A stretch of DNA of 64,000 nt from Pseudoxanthomonas kaohsiungensis (GTDB lineage Bacteria > Pseudomonadota > Gammaproteobacteria > Xanthomonadales > Xanthomonadaceae): positions 163,581 to 227,580 of the forward strand of contig NZ_PDWO01000002.1 in NCBI RefSeq assembly GCF_010211765.1, given 5' to 3'. A program made the position numbers and the translations under genes. Positions 1 to 9,073 of this stretch are shown one piece after another; position 1 is the first letter of the stretch, and every line of letters starts with the position of its first letter. Under the pieces are notes generated by a model, which searched no databases, was not told the DNA's origin, and saw nothing but the letters and a program-made list of their open reading frames with translations.

Positions 1-835
<835 letters not shown>

Positions 836-906
836 GCCTTCGCCGCAATCGGGGCCGGGCCGCGGCCTGTTGGCTGCGGACACCTTAGCTATAGGGTTGA
901 CGGGCG

Positions 907-912
907 ATTATA
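907..912 (-). promoter_or_regulatory. Putative -10 box of gyrB
   Basis: A perfect TATAAT on the minus strand lies 72 bp before the gyrB start, in the 105-bp gap after recF. No clear TTGACA is seen 17 bp upstream, so the -35 part is weak or absent. Confidence 0.5.
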
Positions 913-940
913 CCCCACCGTGGCCATCTCCCCGACCCAC

Positions 941-2041
941 CTACTGCGCCTGGCGGGTGATGCGCCCCTGTTCCACGTGGAACACGCTTGCCCCGGCGCT
1001 TCGGTCCGCCAAGGCCTCGGTGGACTCGGTTGCGGTGATGAACAACTGCAGCCCGGGGCGTCCGCACAGGTACTCCAGCACCCGCGCCTGGTGCAGGCGA
1101 TCCAGCTCGGAGGGCAGGTCATCCAGCGCGATGACCGGCCACTGTCCCCGGCGCGCCGCATAGTCGCCGGCCTGGGCAAGCAGCACCACCAGCGCCGCGA
1201 GTTTGGTCTGGCCGCGCGACAGCGCCTCCCTGCCCGGCAATCCCGGCAACGCCAGGCTCCAGTCCGCCCGATGGGGCCCCACGCCGGTGTGCCCACTGAG
1301 CCGGTCCCGCTCCCGCGCCAGCAACAACGCATCCGCCAGCGAAAGGTCCTGGCGGCGCCAACCGGGGTGGAAATCCAGCCCCCCTAGCTCCAAGCCATGG
1401 GCGAGTCGAGCGCCCAGCTCGCGTACGGGGGCGACGAGCTCGCTGAGATAGCGTTCGCGAAATGCCGTCAGCCCCTCACCGGCATCCGCCAGCTCATGGT
1501 CCCACGCATCCAGCTGGCCGGTACTGCCCCCCGCCTTCAGCAGCGCGTTGCGCTGCTTCAGCGCGCGGGCGTAGCGCCGCCATAGCGGGAGGAAGTCGGG
1601 TTCCACGTGGAACAACCCCCAATCGAGGAAGCGGCGCCGGTTCTCGGCGCCACCCGCGATCAGCGCATGACTCCCCGGTTCGAAGGTGACTACGGCCAGC
1701 GCCGCGCACAACTGCCCCAGATGGGCGACGTCCTGCCCGTCCAGGCGGCCCGTCCAGTCCTGCCCGCTGTGGCGCAGCCCTGCTCGCCTGCGCAACTCTC
1801 CAGGGCCCCCGGCCTCTTCCCACTCGACGAACACCTCGAGTGCCTGGGCGTGCTCGCGGACCAGCCCGTCACGGACCCGGCCACGGAAGCTGCGGCCGTA
1901 AGCCATCAGGTGCAGGGCTTCCAGGACACTGGTCTTGCCGGCCCCGTTGGGACCCAGCAGCAGGTTCAGGCCCGGGCCCGGCGCGATCTCCACGCTATCG
2001 AAACGACGGAAATCGCCCACGGCCAGCCGGGTCACGTGCAT
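941..2041 (-). CDS. recF: DNA replication and repair protein RecF
   Basis: SMC-like ATPase that loads RecA at single-strand gaps together with RecO and RecR. The 366-residue length is normal. The Walker A motif GPNGAGKT is at residues 30-37, and the C-terminal part carries the ABC-type signature region (ALSRGQTKL) and Walker B (VIALDDLPSELD). The start at 2041 follows a GAGG sequence. It lies between dnaN and gyrB as in most Gammaproteobacteria. Two parS palindromes are embedded in the coding sequence; each is read as Phe-His-Val-Glu, at about residues 144-147 and near residue 355. So the ParB sites constrain the codons here, and possibly the protein. Confidence 0.97.
   Translation of the reverse strand: MHVTRLAVGDFRRFDSVEIAPGPGLNLLLGPNGAGKTSVLEALHLMAYGRSFRGRVRDGLVREHAQALEVFVEWEEAGGPGELRRRAGLRHSGQDWTGRLDGQDVAHLGQLCAALAVVTFEPGSHALIAGGAENRRRFLDWGLFHVEPDFLPLWRRYARALKQRNALLKAGGSTGQLDAWDHELADAGEGLTAFRERYLSELVAPVRELGARLAHGLELGGLDFHPGWRRQDLSLADALLLARERDRLSGHTGVGPHRADWSLALPGLPGREALSRGQTKLAALVVLLAQAGDYAARRGQWPVIALDDLPSELDRLHQARVLEYLCGRPGLQLFITATESTEALADRSAGASVFHVEQGRITRQAQ
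969..984. other. parS: parS centromere site 1 (inside recF 3' end)
   Basis: TGTTCCACGTGGAACA is a perfect 16-bp palindrome and matches the ParB binding site known from Pseudomonas and relatives. It is read through by the last codons of recF. Confidence 0.9.
1599..1614. other. parS: parS centromere site 2 (inside recF)
   Basis: GGTTCCACGTGGAACA keeps the full 14-bp palindromic core GTTCCACGTGGAAC. It lies within recF coding sequence, 630 bp from site 1. Confidence 0.88.
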
Positions 2042-2056
2042 GGATGGCGCCTCAAA

Positions 2057-2088
2057 GCACGACGCCCGGGGCGAGCCGGGCGTCGTGC
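2057..2088 (-). terminator. Hairpin between dnaN and recF
   Basis: Perfect 13-bp stem (GCACGACGCCCGG at 2057-2069 with its complement at 2076-2088) and a 6-nt loop. On the minus strand it is followed only by TTTG, so it is a weak or attenuating terminator between dnaN and recF rather than a strong one. It ends 2 bp before parS site 3. Confidence 0.55.
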
Positions 2089-2089
2089 G

Positions 2090-2105
2090 CGTTCCACGTG
2101 GAACA
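2090..2105. other. parS: parS centromere site 3 (dnaN-recF gap)
   Basis: CGTTCCACGTGGAACA with the intact 14-bp core, placed in the short dnaN-recF gap next to a GC-rich hairpin. The three sites fall within 1.14 kb and about 3-4 kb from the presumed origin. Confidence 0.88.
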
Positions 2106-2126
2106 TGTCCAGACGTCGACCTGGAA

Positions 2127-3227
2127 TCACAGCCGCAGCGGCATCACCACATGCCGGCACTTGCTGCTGCTGGCCTCGCGGACCAGGGCCGAGGAGTTGG
2201 CGTCGCGCAGGGCGATGATGATGTTCTCCTCGCGCAGGGCGCTCAGGGCGTCCAGCAGGTAGTTCACGTTGAAGCCGATTGCCAGGTTGTCGACGCGGGT
2301 GTCGGCTTCGATCTCTTCCTGGGCTTCTTCCTGTTCGGGATTGTGGGCGCTGATCTTCAGTTGGCCGGGCGATACCTCGACACGCACGCCCCGGTACTTC
2401 TCGTTGGAAAGGATCGCTGCACGCTGGAGGGCGGCCCGCAGGACCTCGCGGTCCAGCTTGACCTCCTTCTCCGCGCCGATCGGGATGACTGCCTCGTAGT
2501 CCGGGAAGCGGCCGTCGATGAGCTTGGAGGTAAAGGTGACATCGTCCCGCTTGACCCGTACGTGGCTGCGGCCCAGCTCGAGCTCGAGCGCGCGATCCCC
2601 GCCTTCCAGCAGTCGCTGCAATTCGGTGACGCCCTTGCGCGGGACGATGATCTGGCGCTTGGCCGCCACCGTCTGCTCCAGCGGCGCTTCGCACAGTGCC
2701 AGCCGGTGTCCGTCGGTGGCGACACAGCGAAGCGTCTGGTCGCGCAGGTCGAACAGCAGGCCGTTGAGGTAGTAGCGCACGTCCTGCTGGGCCATGGCGA
2801 ACGCGGTGCGCTCGATCAGCTCCTTCAGGCCTGCTTCCGGCACGCCGATGCGCTCGGTCGCTTCAACCTCGTCGACCGACGGGAAGTCGTTGGCAGGCAG
2901 CGTAGCCAGGGTGAAGCGGCTGCGCCCGGCCTGCACCGTGACCTTGTCGCCGGACTGGCTCACGGTAACCCGGCTGCCGTCGGGCAGCGCACGCACGATT
3001 TCGAACAGCTTGCGTGCCGGGATCGTGGTTTCGCCATCCTGGGCGTCATCTACCGCTGCCCGCGCGACCATTTCCACTTCCAGGTCGGTGCCGGTCAGCG
3101 ACAGCTGGCCACCCTGCACCTGGACCAGGAAGTTGGCCAGCACCGGCAGGGTCTGGCGGCGTTCGACGACATTGACGACCTGGGCCAGGGGTTTGAGAAA
3201 GGCTTCGCGTTGCAGAGTGAAACGCAT
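2127..3227 (-). CDS. dnaN: DNA polymerase III sliding clamp, beta subunit
   Basis: Ring-shaped processivity factor that tethers DNA polymerase III and other polymerases to DNA. The 366-residue length matches the family (three beta-clamp domains of about 120 residues). The N-terminus MRFTLQREAFLKPL and the ending VMPLRL are typical. It follows dnaA in the same direction with a 277-bp gap that probably contains the origin and the dnaN promoter. A hairpin separates it from recF. Confidence 0.98.
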   Translation of the reverse strand: MRFTLQREAFLKPLAQVVNVVERRQTLPVLANFLVQVQGGQLSLTGTDLEVEMVARAAVDDAQDGETTIPARKLFEIVRALPDGSRVTVSQSGDKVTVQAGRSRFTLATLPANDFPSVDEVEATERIGVPEAGLKELIERTAFAMAQQDVRYYLNGLLFDLRDQTLRCVATDGHRLALCEAPLEQTVAAKRQIIVPRKGVTELQRLLEGGDRALELELGRSHVRVKRDDVTFTSKLIDGRFPDYEAVIPIGAEKEVKLDREVLRAALQRAAILSNEKYRGVRVEVSPGQLKISAHNPEQEEAQEEIEADTRVDNLAIGFNVNYLLDALSALREENIIIALRDANSSALVREASSSKCRHVVMPLRL

Positions 3228-3504
3228 GGGAATCCGTGCCTCTACGCTTTAAAGGAATGTGGAATAAATCTAAAAGCGGTGGTACTGGAGTAGCTCCGGA
3301 GCTGTGGAAAACACCACTAAGCCATTGAAACAAAACAGATACTTGGCGGTACAAAGGGTGCGGACAAGGTGCCGTGCGCTGGCGGGACAAGCTGTGGATG
3401 GATTTCGGCGCCCGATTCTGTCCCCTGCTTATCCCCAGCCCGCCCCCGTGCTTTCCACTGGAAGTTCTTCCCGCAGCAGAATCTACCGCACCTGACCGCT
3501 GCGC
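3228..3504. other. oriC: dnaA-dnaN intergenic region, candidate oriC
   Basis: This 277-bp gap is clearly richer in A/T than its surroundings, especially 3241-3360. DnaA-box-like nonamers (consensus TTATCCACA) occur at 3258-3266 (reverse, 7/9), 3303-3311 (reverse, 8/9), 3393-3401 (reverse, 7/9) and 3429-3437 (TTATCCCCA, 8/9). The dnaA-dnaN gap is a frequent origin site, and I recall it being the origin in Xanthomonas. Placing oriC here is inference from motifs and gene order; the dnaA-rpmH gap is the alternative. Confidence 0.6.
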
Positions 3505-4848
3505 TCACTCGCTGAGCTTGCGGATCAGCTTGTCCCAGTCCTCGCGCAGCTTGCCGTCGGTCTCCATGAGATTGCGGATCTGGCGGCAGGCATGCAGCAC
3601 GGTGGTGTGGTCGCGGCCGGCGAACGCATCGCCGATCTCCGGCAGGCTGTGCTCGGTCAGCTCCTTGGTCAGGGCCATGGCCATCTGGCGCGGGCGCGCC
3701 AGCGAGCGGGTGCGGCGCTTGGACAGCAGGTCCTTGACCTGGAGGCCGTAGTAGTCGGCTACCGTCTTCTGGATGTTGGGGATGCCAATCGCCTGCTGCT
3801 GGGCGCGCAGCAGGTCGCGCAGGGTTTCCTGGGCGAACTCGATGCTGATCGTGCGGCCGGTGAAGTTCGCGCGCGCGGCCAGCGTGTTGAGCGCCCCTTC
3901 CAGGTCGCGCACGTTGCTGCGCATCTTCTTGGCCAGCAGGAACGCGACCTCGTCCGGGATGTGCGCGCCGCGCTCCTGGGCCTTGGCCAGCACGATCGCG
4001 GCGCGGGTCTCGAAGTCCGGCGGATCGATCGCCACCGACAGCCCCCAGGCCAGGCGCGACTTCAGCCGCGGCTCCAGTCCGTCCACTTCGCGCGGATAGC
4101 GGTCGCAGGTCATGATGATCTGCTGGCGGCTGTCGAACAGCGCATTGAAGGTGTGGAAGAACTCTTCCTGGGTGCGGTCCTTGCCGGCGAAGAACTGGAT
4201 GTCGTCGATCAGCAGCGCGTCGATCTGCTGGAACTGGCGCTTGAACTGGTCGGCGGTCTTTTCCTGCAGCGCCCGGAAGAACGCGTTGTAGAACTGCTCC
4301 GAGCGCAGGTACAGCACGCGTGCGCCCGGGTTGGCCGCGCGCATCGCGTTGCCGGCGGCGAACATCAGGTGGGTCTTGCCCAGGCCGGTGCCGCCGTACA
4401 GCAGCAGCGGGTTGTGTGCGCGGTCGCCCGGGCGCAGCGCGGCCTGCCATGCGGCGGCGCGGCCCAGCTGGTTGCTGCGGCCCTCTACGAAATTCTCGAA
4501 GGTGTAGTGCGTGTCCAGGTTGCCGTTGAACGGCTCGGCCGGGACGGTGCGCGGCTGCGCGCCCGGCGCGGAACCGCTCGCGCCCGGGCGGGCGGCAGGC
4601 ACCGGCTCGACCGCCCGGGGCCGGGACCCGATCTCCAGGGCCACGTTGAGCCCGGCGAAATGCTGGGCGAGCTCCCGGATGCGCGCCAGGTAGCGGTCGC
4701 GGACCTGTTCGACTATGAAGGCGTTCGGCGCGTAGAGCACGACGCTGTCGGCGCGCTCCTCGGCCTGCAGGGGTTTGAGCCAGGTATGGACGTCCTCGGC
4801 CGGGAATTCGGCTTCGAGGCGTTCCAGACAACGGGGCCAGGCATCCAT
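3505..4848 (-). CDS. dnaA: Chromosomal replication initiator DnaA
   Basis: AAA+ initiator that binds DnaA boxes and melts the origin. 447 residues. Domain I spans about residues 1-75. A Pro/Ala/Gly-rich linker (about 76-105) forms domain II. The AAA+ domain has Walker A GGTGLGKT at 152-159 and Walker B LLIDDIQF near 212. The C-terminal DNA-binding domain carries the signature [15 protein letters not shown]. The start ATG at 4848 has no clear ribosome binding site. A perfect TTATNCACA box lies about 115 bp upstream, consistent with autoregulation. It is divergent from rpmH, the classic arrangement at the origin. Confidence 0.98.
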   Translation of the reverse strand: MDAWPRCLERLEAEFPAEDVHTWLKPLQAEERADSVVLYAPNAFIVEQVRDRYLARIRELAQHFAGLNVALEIGSRPRAVEPVPAARPGASGSAPGAQPRTVPAEPFNGNLDTHYTFENFVEGRSNQLGRAAAWQAALRPGDRAHNPLLLYGGTGLGKTHLMFAAGNAMRAANPGARVLYLRSEQFYNAFFRALQEKTADQFKRQFQQIDALLIDDIQFFAGKDRTQEEFFHTFNALFDSRQQIIMTCDRYPREVDGLEPRLKSRLAWGLSVAIDPPDFETRAAIVLAKAQERGAHIPDEVAFLLAKKMRSNVRDLEGALNTLAARANFTGRTISIEFAQETLRDLLRAQQQAIGIPNIQKTVADYYGLQVKDLLSKRRTRSLARPRQMAMALTKELTEHSLPEIGDAFAGRDHTTVLHACRQIRNLMETDGKLREDWDKLIRKLSE

Positions 4849-5089
4849 CGGAAAGGCAAAGCTCGTGGGGCGATCGCCGCGCCGCCATCGCGTCGCCGGA
4901 CGACCGCAGGGGTCGGAGTGGGACTGGGCAGACTATCATCGGCCCCGGTGTTTCCCCAAGACTTATTCACAGGGCATCCACAGCGTCCAAGGCGGCCTGC
5001 GATGGCGCGGGTGCCCGGCGGGTTGACCCGACCGGCAGGCGCCCCGTAGAATTTCCGGTTCTTTCGATCCGAACAAGCCGAGTGCCGCC
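4849..5089. other. dnaA-rpmH divergent region with DnaA boxes
   Basis: A 241-bp gap holding the divergent dnaA and rpmH promoters. TTATTCACA at 4963-4971 matches the TTATNCACA DnaA box exactly, and GCATCCACA at 4974-4982 is a 7/9 match directly beside it. This may be the dnaA autoregulatory site or part of a bipartite origin. Confidence 0.55.
5023..5052 (+). promoter_or_regulatory. rpmH promoter
   Basis: TTGACC at 5023-5028 and TAGAAT at 5047-5052 with an 18-bp spacer form a good sigma-70-type promoter, 38 bp before the rpmH start codon. Confidence 0.7.
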
Positions 5090-5230
5090 ATGGCCACCAA
5101 GCGCACCTACCAGCCCAGCAACCTCAAGCGCAAGCGCGACCACGGGTTCCGTGCCCGCATGAAGACCGCCGACGGCCGCAAGATCCTGGCGCGTCGCCGC
5201 GCCAAGGGCCGCAAGCGCCTGACCGCCTGA
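5090..5230 (+). CDS. rpmH: 50S ribosomal protein L34
   Basis: Small basic protein of the large ribosomal subunit, 46 residues. The N-terminus [20 protein letters not shown] and the Arg/Lys-rich remainder ending KRLTA are diagnostic. It is the first gene of the rightward operon rpmH-rnpA-yidC, with rnpA starting 65 bp downstream. It has a recognisable promoter at 5023-5052. Confidence 0.98.
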   Translation: MATKRTYQPSNLKRKRDHGFRARMKTADGRKILARRRAKGRKRLTA

Positions 5231-5295
5231 TCGCGCCGCGGTCCCTGCCCGGCATCGACGGGCATCAGCCGGGCCGCCGCGATCCGCAACACCTG

Positions 5296-5736
5296 ATGAC
5301 CTCCGACCCGCGCGCGCGATTCCCTCGCAGCGCGCGGGTTCGTTTGCGCGCGGAATACACCGCCGTGTTCGAGCAGGGCCGGCGTTCCGGCGACAGCCTG
5401 CTTGGACTGCACTGGGTACCCGGGCCGCAGCCCGCCCGCCTGGGCCTGGCGGTGTCGCGCAAGGTCGATCCCCGCGCGGTTGGCCGCAACCGGATCAAGC
5501 GCATCCTCCGCGAAGCGACCCGCCGGATGCGGCCGCAACTGGCCGGTGGCGACTATGTCGTGGTCGCGCGTCCGGCGGCCGGCCGGGCGGCGCGGGCGCA
5601 GATCCTCGAGGCCTACCTGACGCTGCTGCGCCGTGCCGGTGCATTGCCCCCCCCGGCCGCCGGCGGCACAATGCCCGCGGCCCTGTCGCCGAACACCCCC
5701 CGTCCCCCGACGCCCCCTTCCACGCCGGACTCCTGA
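5296..5736 (+). CDS. rnpA: Ribonuclease P protein component
   Basis: Protein subunit of RNase P, which supports the catalytic RNA in 5' maturation of tRNAs. 146 residues. The family signature RNRIKR is at 64-69, followed by the basic helix ILREATRR. The tail from about residue 110 is Pro/Ala-rich, unusual in length and probably disordered. It lies between rpmH and yidC with a short gap to yidC. The common small yidD gene is not seen between rnpA and yidC. Confidence 0.95.
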   Translation: MTSDPRARFPRSARVRLRAEYTAVFEQGRRSGDSLLGLHWVPGPQPARLGLAVSRKVDPRAVGRNRIKRILREATRRMRPQLAGGDYVVVARPAAGRAARAQILEAYLTLLRRAGALPPPAAGGTMPAALSPNTPRPPTPPSTPDS

Positions 5737-5758
5737 GCCGGCCGAGCCCGCCTGCCCG

Positions 5759-7480
5759 ATGAACCAGACCCGCGTATTCCTGATCCTTGCCTGGCTGATG
5801 GTGGCGATGCTGCTGTGGATGGAATGGGGCAAGGAACAGGCCGCGCCGCCGACCGAGGCCGCCACGACCACGTCCCTGCCGGCAGCCGGTCCGGACGCGG
5901 CCGCGATCCCCGCCGCCGTGCCCGCGGCGACCACGCCGTCCGCCGATCCGAGCGTGCCCGCCGCGTCCGTGCCGGCGGCCGCGTCCGTCCAGGCCCCCGT
6001 GTCGCCGTCGGCCGCCGCCGCCCGCGTCCATGTGCGCACCGATGTCCTGGACCTGGTCCTGGATGGCGGCAGCGTGCTGCAGGCGGACCTGCCCAAGTTC
6101 CCGCAGACCCGGCAGCCCGGCAGCGCCCCGGTCCGCCTGTTCGACACCGATCCCGCCCATCTCTATGCAGCCCAGGCCGGCTGGGTCAGCGCCAGCGGCG
6201 CGGCGCCCAACCACCAGTCCGGGTTCGTCCCGGCCGGACCCGAGCGCGACTTCGTCCTGGCCGACGGCCAGGAGCAGGTGGTGGTGCCGTTTGTCTGGCA
6301 GGGTCCGGACGGGGTCAGCATCCGTCGCACCTACACCCTCACCCGCGGCTCCTATGCGGTGGAAGTGCGCGACGAAGTGGTCAACCAGGGCAGCACGCCG
6401 TGGCAGGGCCAGATCTACCGCCAGCTGCTCCGCAAGCCGCCGCTGATCAAGCGCGGCTACACCCAGCCCGAATCCTTCAGCTTCACCGGTACGGCCTGGT
6501 ACGACGGCGAATACAAGCGGCGCAAGTTCGACGAGGATTATCTTGACGGTGACAAGAAGGTTAATAAGCATGTAGCGCAAAGCTGGGTCGCGATGCTGCA
6601 GCACCACTTCTTCAGCGCTTGGGTTCCTGAAGGAGAGGAGCTGTCGACGATCTCACTGGGCGCACCGACCGGGGTTGCACTAGTGCGCGAATTGGGCGAC
6701 GAAATACAGGTCGCACCAGGGGCCACCGCCACCACCCAGGCGCGCTTGTACGTCGGCCCGAAGTTGGTCTCGCAGATCAAGGCACAAGAGGTAAAGGGCC
6801 TTGAACGAGCTGTGGACTACAGCAGCAACATCATCCTTGCCACTCTAGGCGAGGGCCTGTTCTGGGTGCTGAGCCACCTGTATGGCCTGTTCGGCAACTG
6901 GGGCTGGGCGATCATCGGCCTGGTGGTGCTGGTCAAGGCGGTGCTCTATCCGCTGTCGGCGGCGCAGTACAAGAGCTTCGCCAAGATGCGCAAGTTCCAG
7001 CCGCGCATCCAGCAGCTCAAGGAGCGCTACGGCGACGACAAGCAGAAGTTCCAGACCGCGATGATGGAGCTTTACAAGAAGGAGAAGATCAACCCGATGG
7101 GCGGCTGCCTGCCGATCCTGGTGCAGATGCCGGTGTTCCTGGCGCTGTACTGGGTGCTGGTGGAGTCGGTGGAGCTGCGCCACGCGCCGTGGATCCTGTG
7201 GATCCAGGACCTGACCGCGCGCGACCCGTACTTCATCCTGCCGATCATCAACGTGGCGGTGATGTGGTTCACCCAGAAGCTGCAGCCTGCGCCGGGCATG
7301 GATCCGATGCAGCAGAAGATGATGCAGTTCATGCCGGTGGCGTTCGGCGTGATGATGGCCTTCTTCCCGGCCGGCCTGGTCCTGTACTGGGTCACCAACG
7401 GCGGCCTGGGCCTGCTGCAGCAGTGGTGGATGATGAAGCGCCACGGCGAGCCGGCAGCGAAGGCCACGCCGGCCAAGTGA
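5759..7480 (+). CDS. yidC: Membrane protein insertase YidC
   Basis: Inserts and folds inner-membrane proteins, alone or with SecYEG. 573 residues from the ATG at 5759, which gives the typical start [20 protein letters not shown] with TM1 at about residues 6-21. A long Ala/Pro linker (25-90) and a periplasmic domain follow, then the conserved insertase core beginning near [16 protein letters not shown]. The core contains the amphipathic region [16 protein letters not shown] and [20 protein letters not shown]. Codons for about residues 261-363 (6541-6850) are much less GC-rich than the rest and use rare-looking codons (CTA, ATA, GTA), suggesting recombination with a divergent allele. A strong terminator follows. 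Confidence 0.97.
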   Translation: MNQTRVFLILAWLMVAMLLWMEWGKEQAAPPTEAATTTSLPAAGPDAAAIPAAVPAATTPSADPSVPAASVPAAASVQAPVSPSAAAARVHVRTDVLDLVLDGGSVLQADLPKFPQTRQPGSAPVRLFDTDPAHLYAAQAGWVSASGAAPNHQSGFVPAGPERDFVLADGQEQVVVPFVWQGPDGVSIRRTYTLTRGSYAVEVRDEVVNQGSTPWQGQIYRQLLRKPPLIKRGYTQPESFSFTGTAWYDGEYKRRKFDEDYLDGDKKVNKHVAQSWVAMLQHHFFSAWVPEGEELSTISLGAPTGVALVRELGDEIQVAPGATATTQARLYVGPKLVSQIKAQEVKGLERAVDYSSNIILATLGEGLFWVLSHLYGLFGNWGWAIIGLVVLVKAVLYPLSAAQYKSFAKMRKFQPRIQQLKERYGDDKQKFQTAMMELYKKEKINPMGGCLPILVQMPVFLALYWVLVESVELRHAPWILWIQDLTARDPYFILPIINVAVMWFTQKLQPAPGMDPMQQKMMQFMPVAFGVMMAFFPAGLVLYWVTNGGLGLLQQWWMMKRHGEPAAKATPAK

Positions 7481-7503
7481 CCGCGGCGCCGGCCCGGTTT
7501 CCC

Positions 7504-7534
7504 GCAAAAACCCGCCTTACCGGCGGGTTTTTGC
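7504..7534 (+). terminator. Terminator after yidC
   Basis: Perfect 13-bp stem (GCAAAAACCCGCC / GGCGGGTTTTTGC) with a 5-nt loop. The A and T runs on either side make it usable in both directions. It separates yidC from mnmE. Confidence 0.85.
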
Positions 7535-7553
7535 TGTGCCAGACTGGATCGCG

Positions 7554-8906
7554 ATGAGCGAGCGTCCGGCCAACGACACGATCGCGGCGATCGCCACCGC
7601 GCCGGGCGCCGGCGGCGTCGGCATCGTCCGCCTGTCCGGCCCGCGTGCGCTGGCGATCGCCGAGGCGATCGGCGGCCGCGCACTGCTTGCCCGGCGCGCC
7701 ACCCGCGCACTGTTCTCCGATGCCGCCGGCGAGACCATCGACGACGGCATCGCCCTGGCGTTCCCGGGCCCGCACAGTTTCACCGGCGAGGACGTGGCCG
7801 AGCTGCAGGCGCATGGCAGCCCGGTGCTGCTGCGCCGCCTGGTCGAGCGCTGCTGCGAGCTGGGCGCGCGCCCGGCCCGACCCGGCGAGTTCAGCGAGCG
7901 CGCCTTCCTCAACGGCAAGCTCGACCTGGTCCAGGCCGAGGCGATCGCCGACCTCATCGCGGCGGCCGACCTGCGCGCGGCGCGGGCGGCGCGACGCTCG
8001 CTGGAAGGCGCGTTCTCGCACCGCATCGACGCGGTCGCGGCGACCCTGCTGCGCCTGCGGATCCACGTGGAGGCGGCGATCGACTTCGTCGACGAACCGA
8101 TCGAGACGCTCGGCATCGACCGCGTCCGCGTCGAGCTGCACGGCCTGTGCGATGCGCTGCGCCAGCTGCTCGCCGAGGCCGAACGCGGCCGCCGCCTGCG
8201 CGACGGCCTGCACGCGGTGCTGCTGGGTCCGCCCAACGCCGGCAAGAGCTCGCTGCTCAACGCGCTGGCCGGCGATGCGCGGGCGATCGTGGCCGATGTC
8301 GCCGGCACCACCCGCGACGTCCTGCGCGAGACCGTGCGCATCGACGGACTGGAGCTGGAACTGTCCGACACCGCCGGCCTGCGCGAAGGCGGCGACGCGA
8401 TCGAACGTGAAGGCATGCGCCGCGCCCATGCCGAACTGGCCCGCGCCGACGTGGCCCTGCTGGTCCTCGACGCCCGGGATCCGTGCGCCGGCCGCGATGC
8501 GCTGGCGGCCGCGTCGGCCGGAGTGCCAGCACGGTTGTGGATCCTGAACAAGTCCGACCTGGCCGATCCTGCGGCCATCGGCGAAGCGGCAGCCGACGAG
8601 GTGCGGGTCTCGGCCCTTACCGGCGCCGGCATGGAAGAACTGCACATGGCCTTGCGGCGGCTGGCTGCGGGAGGGGCTCCGGAGGCCGTCGAAGGCGAGT
8701 TCAGCGCGCGCGCGCGCCAGGTCGGGGAGTTGCGTACGACCCTGGCGCACGCCGAGGCAGCTACTGCCGAGCTGGCCGCCGAGCGGATGGAGCTGGCGGC
8801 CGAGGAACTTCGGCTGGCGCACCGGGCGCTGGGCCGGATCACCGGGCAGACCAGCGCCGATGAACTGCTGGGCCACATCTTCTCCAGCTTCTGCATCGGC
8901 AAATAG
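7554..8906 (+). CDS. mnmE: tRNA uridine-5-carboxymethylaminomethyl(34) synthesis GTPase MnmE
   Basis: With MnmG it modifies the wobble uridine (U34) of certain tRNAs. 450 residues from the ATG at 7554, where the conserved N-terminus [20 protein letters not shown] begins soon after. The embedded G domain shows G1 GPPNAGKS, G3 DTAGL and G4 NKSD. The last residues, FCIGK, are the conserved C-terminal CxGK motif required for the modification chemistry. Six additional upstream codons are in frame but not conserved. Its position next to yidC is standard. Confidence 0.97.
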   Translation: MSERPANDTIAAIATAPGAGGVGIVRLSGPRALAIAEAIGGRALLARRATRALFSDAAGETIDDGIALAFPGPHSFTGEDVAELQAHGSPVLLRRLVERCCELGARPARPGEFSERAFLNGKLDLVQAEAIADLIAAADLRAARAARRSLEGAFSHRIDAVAATLLRLRIHVEAAIDFVDEPIETLGIDRVRVELHGLCDALRQLLAEAERGRRLRDGLHAVLLGPPNAGKSSLLNALAGDARAIVADVAGTTRDVLRETVRIDGLELELSDTAGLREGGDAIEREGMRRAHAELARADVALLVLDARDPCAGRDALAAASAGVPARLWILNKSDLADPAAIGEAAADEVRVSALTGAGMEELHMALRRLAAGGAPEAVEGEFSARARQVGELRTTLAHAEAATAELAAERMELAAEELRLAHRALGRITGQTSADELLGHIFSSFCIGK

Positions 8907-9073
8907 GCCGCCGGGACTTGACCCACGTCACGCTTCGCGGCGTCCGCCGGCCCCCGCCAAGGGACCGCGGCGCTTGTGGCCGGACCCCCGGCGGTTGACA
9001 ATCCCCGGAGGATTGCGCGATCTAGGGGACGCGATCCATGCCGTATCCGAGTTTTTCCACGGGGGAGTTACCA

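Noticed and set aside
8061-8075. Fourth parS site in mnmE (ATCCACGTGGAGG)
   Set aside because: Only the central CCACGTGG matches; the outer TT/AA positions of the palindrome are missing.
8995-9024. Promoter with TTGACA before the TonB-domain lipoprotein gene
   Set aside because: The -35 is perfect, but no acceptable -10 occurs at 16-19 bp; not listed as a feature.
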